The translations under genes were made by a program, and so were the position numbers. A model generated the notes under the pieces. The model worked only from the letters and a program-made list of their open reading frames with translations, was not told where the DNA came from and did no database searches. From Deltaproteobacteria bacterium (lineage in GTDB: Bacteria > Desulfobacterota > Desulfobacteria > C00003060), in the NCBI GenBank assembly GCA_030667105.1, contig DAOUWN010000116.1:1-6835 (forward strand): a DNA stretch of 6,835 bases. Reading direction: 5' to 3'. Positions 5,359 through 6,835 of this stretch are shown piece after piece; the first letter of the stretch is position 1, and every line of letters begins with the position of its first letter.

Positions 5359-6798
5359 ATGGAAACCATTCAAATCGGCAATCGTGTGATCGGTCCTGAT
5401 CAACCCACTTATATCATCGCCGAGATAGGCATTAACCACAATGGTGACGTGGGTCTGGCCAAGGAACTCATAGATGTGGCTGTGGACGCCAAGGTGGACG
5501 CAGTGAAGTTTCAAAAACGACACCTTCCAAGTCTTTATCCAGAAGATGTGCTTAATGACACCCTGAAGTACGAACAGAATTTTCAGTACATGATTCCCAT
5601 TCTGAAGGAGGTGGAACTCAGGGAAGAGGGCTTTGTTGAACTCAGAGATTACTGCAAAGACAAGGAGATTGAGTTTCTCTGCACCCCTTTTGATCTTCAC
5701 AGTGTCGATTTTTTAATGGCGCTGGGAGTCAAGGCCATTAAGATCGCTTCTGCTGACCTCACCAATTTGGAATTGCTGGAATATGTGGCTGGGAAGGATA
5801 AACCCATGCTGGTTTCAACCGGGATGTCCCATTGGGAAGAAATCGAGAAGGCTGTAAGACTTCTACAAGAAAAAAAAGTGCCGTTTGCGCTGCTCCATTG
5901 TCGCAGTGTCTATCCGGTGTGGCCACGTGAGGTCAATCTCAGAATGATCAATCGGCTGAGACAGTTTGGGTGCCCCGTGGGATACTCTGGTCACGATGTG
6001 GGTATCGTCATCCCTCTTGTAGCGGCATCCATGGGGGCCTGCATTATTGAAAAACACATCACCGTGGACAAGAAAATGCGTGGCCCTGACCATAAGATTA
6101 GCCTTGAACCTTATGAGTTGAGGCGTCTGGTGCGCGATATTCGCGTGGCCGATCAGGCCATGGGTAAGAGCAAGCGGTTTTTGTTGCGTGGAGAAATCCT
6201 GAATCGTGAATTGTTTGGCAAAAGCCTGATAGCTGACCGTGAGGTCCGGGCAGGGAGTTGCATCACCCGAGAAATGATTAAAGTCCAGGGGCCAGGGAAG
6301 GGTCTTTCGCCGAGCAGTATGGATGAACTTGTTGGCAAGGTCGTTCATAGGGATCTGAAAAAGGGTGATTTTTTTCTGGAGCAAGACGTAGAAGGCTACT
6401 GCAAGGTGGATTTTTGCAACTCTTTGAAGAGCCGCTGGGGCCTCATCGCCCGGTTTACCGATGTAGGCGGGATGGTTGCTTACGGGCCCAAAGTGATCGA
6501 GTTTCACTTGGCGGAAAGGGATTTTGAGCTGGGTTTTGTAGGCAACGGTTTACACCATCAAGAATTGATTGTCCATGCTCCGGAGTACTTGGGCGATCAG
6601 CTCTTTGACCTGTGCAGCGGTAATGAAAAGACACGGGCCAGGTCTGTAGACCTGGCACAAAAGACAATAGGCCTGACACGAATTCTGGCGCCACATTTCA
6701 GGGGCGAGCCCAAGGTCATCGTCCATCCAGGCGCCATGAGTCTTAACTCCAAGTTAGAGAAAGGACCTTTGCGACATGCGTTGATCCAAACGCTCTAG
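5359..6798 (+). CDS. NeuB-family nonulosonic (sialic-type) acid synthase with partial C-terminal TIM-barrel isomerase-like domain
   Basis: NeuB-family enzymes condense phosphoenolpyruvate with an N-acetylated hexose to make sialic, legionaminic or pseudaminic acids. The synthase barrel spans about 15-270: AEIGINHNGD at 21-30 with Glu22, VKFQ at 49-52, TPFD at 109-112, IKIASADLTN at 127-136, LVSTGMS at 151-157, HCRSVYP at 180-186, GYSGHDVGI at 208-216, EKHITVDK at 231-238 and GPDHKISLEP at 242-251. An SAF (antifreeze-like) domain follows at about 285-345 (GKSLIADREV, then VQGPGKGLSP). Residues about 355-479 resemble the first half of a xylose isomerase/AP endonuclease-type sugar isomerase barrel (VIEFHLAERD, ELIVHAPEYL, VIVHPGAMSL). 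Fused synthases of this type normally carry a whole barrel, so this one is cut short at TAG 6796. Which sugar acid it makes cannot be told. The start ATG has only a weak A-rich leader; no better start is visible. Confidence 0.85.
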   Translation: METIQIGNRVIGPDQPTYIIAEIGINHNGDVGLAKELIDVAVDAKVDAVKFQKRHLPSLYPEDVLNDTLKYEQNFQYMIPILKEVELREEGFVELRDYCKDKEIEFLCTPFDLHSVDFLMALGVKAIKIASADLTNLELLEYVAGKDKPMLVSTGMSHWEEIEKAVRLLQEKKVPFALLHCRSVYPVWPREVNLRMINRLRQFGCPVGYSGHDVGIVIPLVAASMGACIIEKHITVDKKMRGPDHKISLEPYELRRLVRDIRVADQAMGKSKRFLLRGEILNRELFGKSLIADREVRAGSCITREMIKVQGPGKGLSPSSMDELVGKVVHRDLKKGDFFLEQDVEGYCKVDFCNSLKSRWGLIARFTDVGGMVAYGPKVIEFHLAERDFELGFVGNGLHHQELIVHAPEYLGDQLFDLCSGNEKTRARSVDLAQKTIGLTRILAPHFRGEPKVIVHPGAMSLNSKLEKGPLRHALIQTL

Positions 6799-6828
6799 GA
6801 AATCAATTGAGAAGGGATAGAGAAATAG
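6796..6828 (+). pseudogene. Possible broken continuation of the barrel domain: three in-frame stops
   Basis: In the frame of the NeuB-like gene, TAG (6796), TGA (6808) and TAG (6826) occur within 33 nt. The codons between them read EIN, EGIEK and then LE. This resembles the stretch where related fused barrels continue with a Glu/Leu-rich strand segment. The resemblance is short and from memory, and the purine-rich sequence could instead be an intergenic leader with a ribosome binding site (AGAAGGGATAG) for a next gene outside the window. Confidence 0.25.
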
Positions 6829-6835
6829 TTAGAGA

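Noticed and set aside
5230..5700. Minus-strand open frame of 156 codons across the dehydratase/NeuB junction
   Set aside because: No ribosome binding site or family motif is seen, and most of it is antisense to the NeuB-like gene.
5870..5878. A8G run in the NeuB-like gene as a programmed slippage site
   Set aside because: The frame is intact on both sides with conserved motifs and no alternative product is visible; AAA codons for a Lys pair explain it.
5863..6507. Long minus-strand open frame (214 codons) opposite the NeuB-like gene
   Set aside because: It lies wholly antisense to a well-supported gene, has no recognisable motif, and its coding look is explained by the sense codon pattern.
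6796..6828. Stop-codon recoding to pyrrolysine or selenocysteine
   Set aside because: Three mixed stops in 33 nt is far denser than known recoding, and no SECIS-like hairpin is evident in the few bases left. Decay or a natural gene end is simpler.

Overview
The window looks like part of a Desulfobacterota (formerly Deltaproteobacteria) chromosome. The main clue is gene order: the end of fmt, then rsmB, then a non-kinase PASTA-domain membrane protein, then rpe. I associate this housekeeping run with sulfate-reducing and related deltaproteobacteria. Moderate GC content and AGGAG-type ribosome binding sites fit, but no rRNA or taxon-specific gene is present, so the taxon is an inference. All recognised genes are on the + strand.

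Region 1 (1-3297) is a compact operon-like block. It holds the C-terminal end of methionyl-tRNA formyltransferase, the 16S rRNA m5C methyltransferase RsmB, a membrane-anchored protein with three PASTA repeats, and ribulose-phosphate 3-epimerase. The genes are 7 nt apart, overlap by 4 nt (GTGA), and are 23 nt apart, so cotranscription and translational coupling are likely.

Region 2 (3298-3645) has no convincing gene. It holds a 9-nt-period repeat just after rpe, a roughly 140-bp imperfect inverted-repeat element that looks MITE- or REP-like, short TGAC/GTCA inverted repeats, and a perfect 18-nt palindrome next to the Shine-Dalgarno of the next gene. It separates the housekeeping block from an accessory block.

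Region 3 (3646-6835) looks like the start of a surface-polysaccharide or glycan locus. First comes a regulator with an N-terminal winged helix-turn-helix and a C-terminal Rossmann-like domain of the kind seen in sugar-nucleotide processing proteins. Next is a GDP-mannose 4,6-dehydratase-like extended SDR enzyme. Last is a NeuB-family nonulosonic (sialic-type) acid synthase whose C terminus runs into the first half of a TIM-barrel sugar isomerase-like domain. That domain stops abruptly, and three in-frame stop codons follow within 33 nt. Either the fused barrel is broken, or its remainder is encoded beyond the window.

The points most worth a second look are the NeuB-barrel fusion and its truncation, the departures from the usual NeuB motifs, the sensor-like regulator at the head of the sugar locus, and the repeats around the regulator-dehydratase pair. 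No complete novel system can be demonstrated from this window alone.
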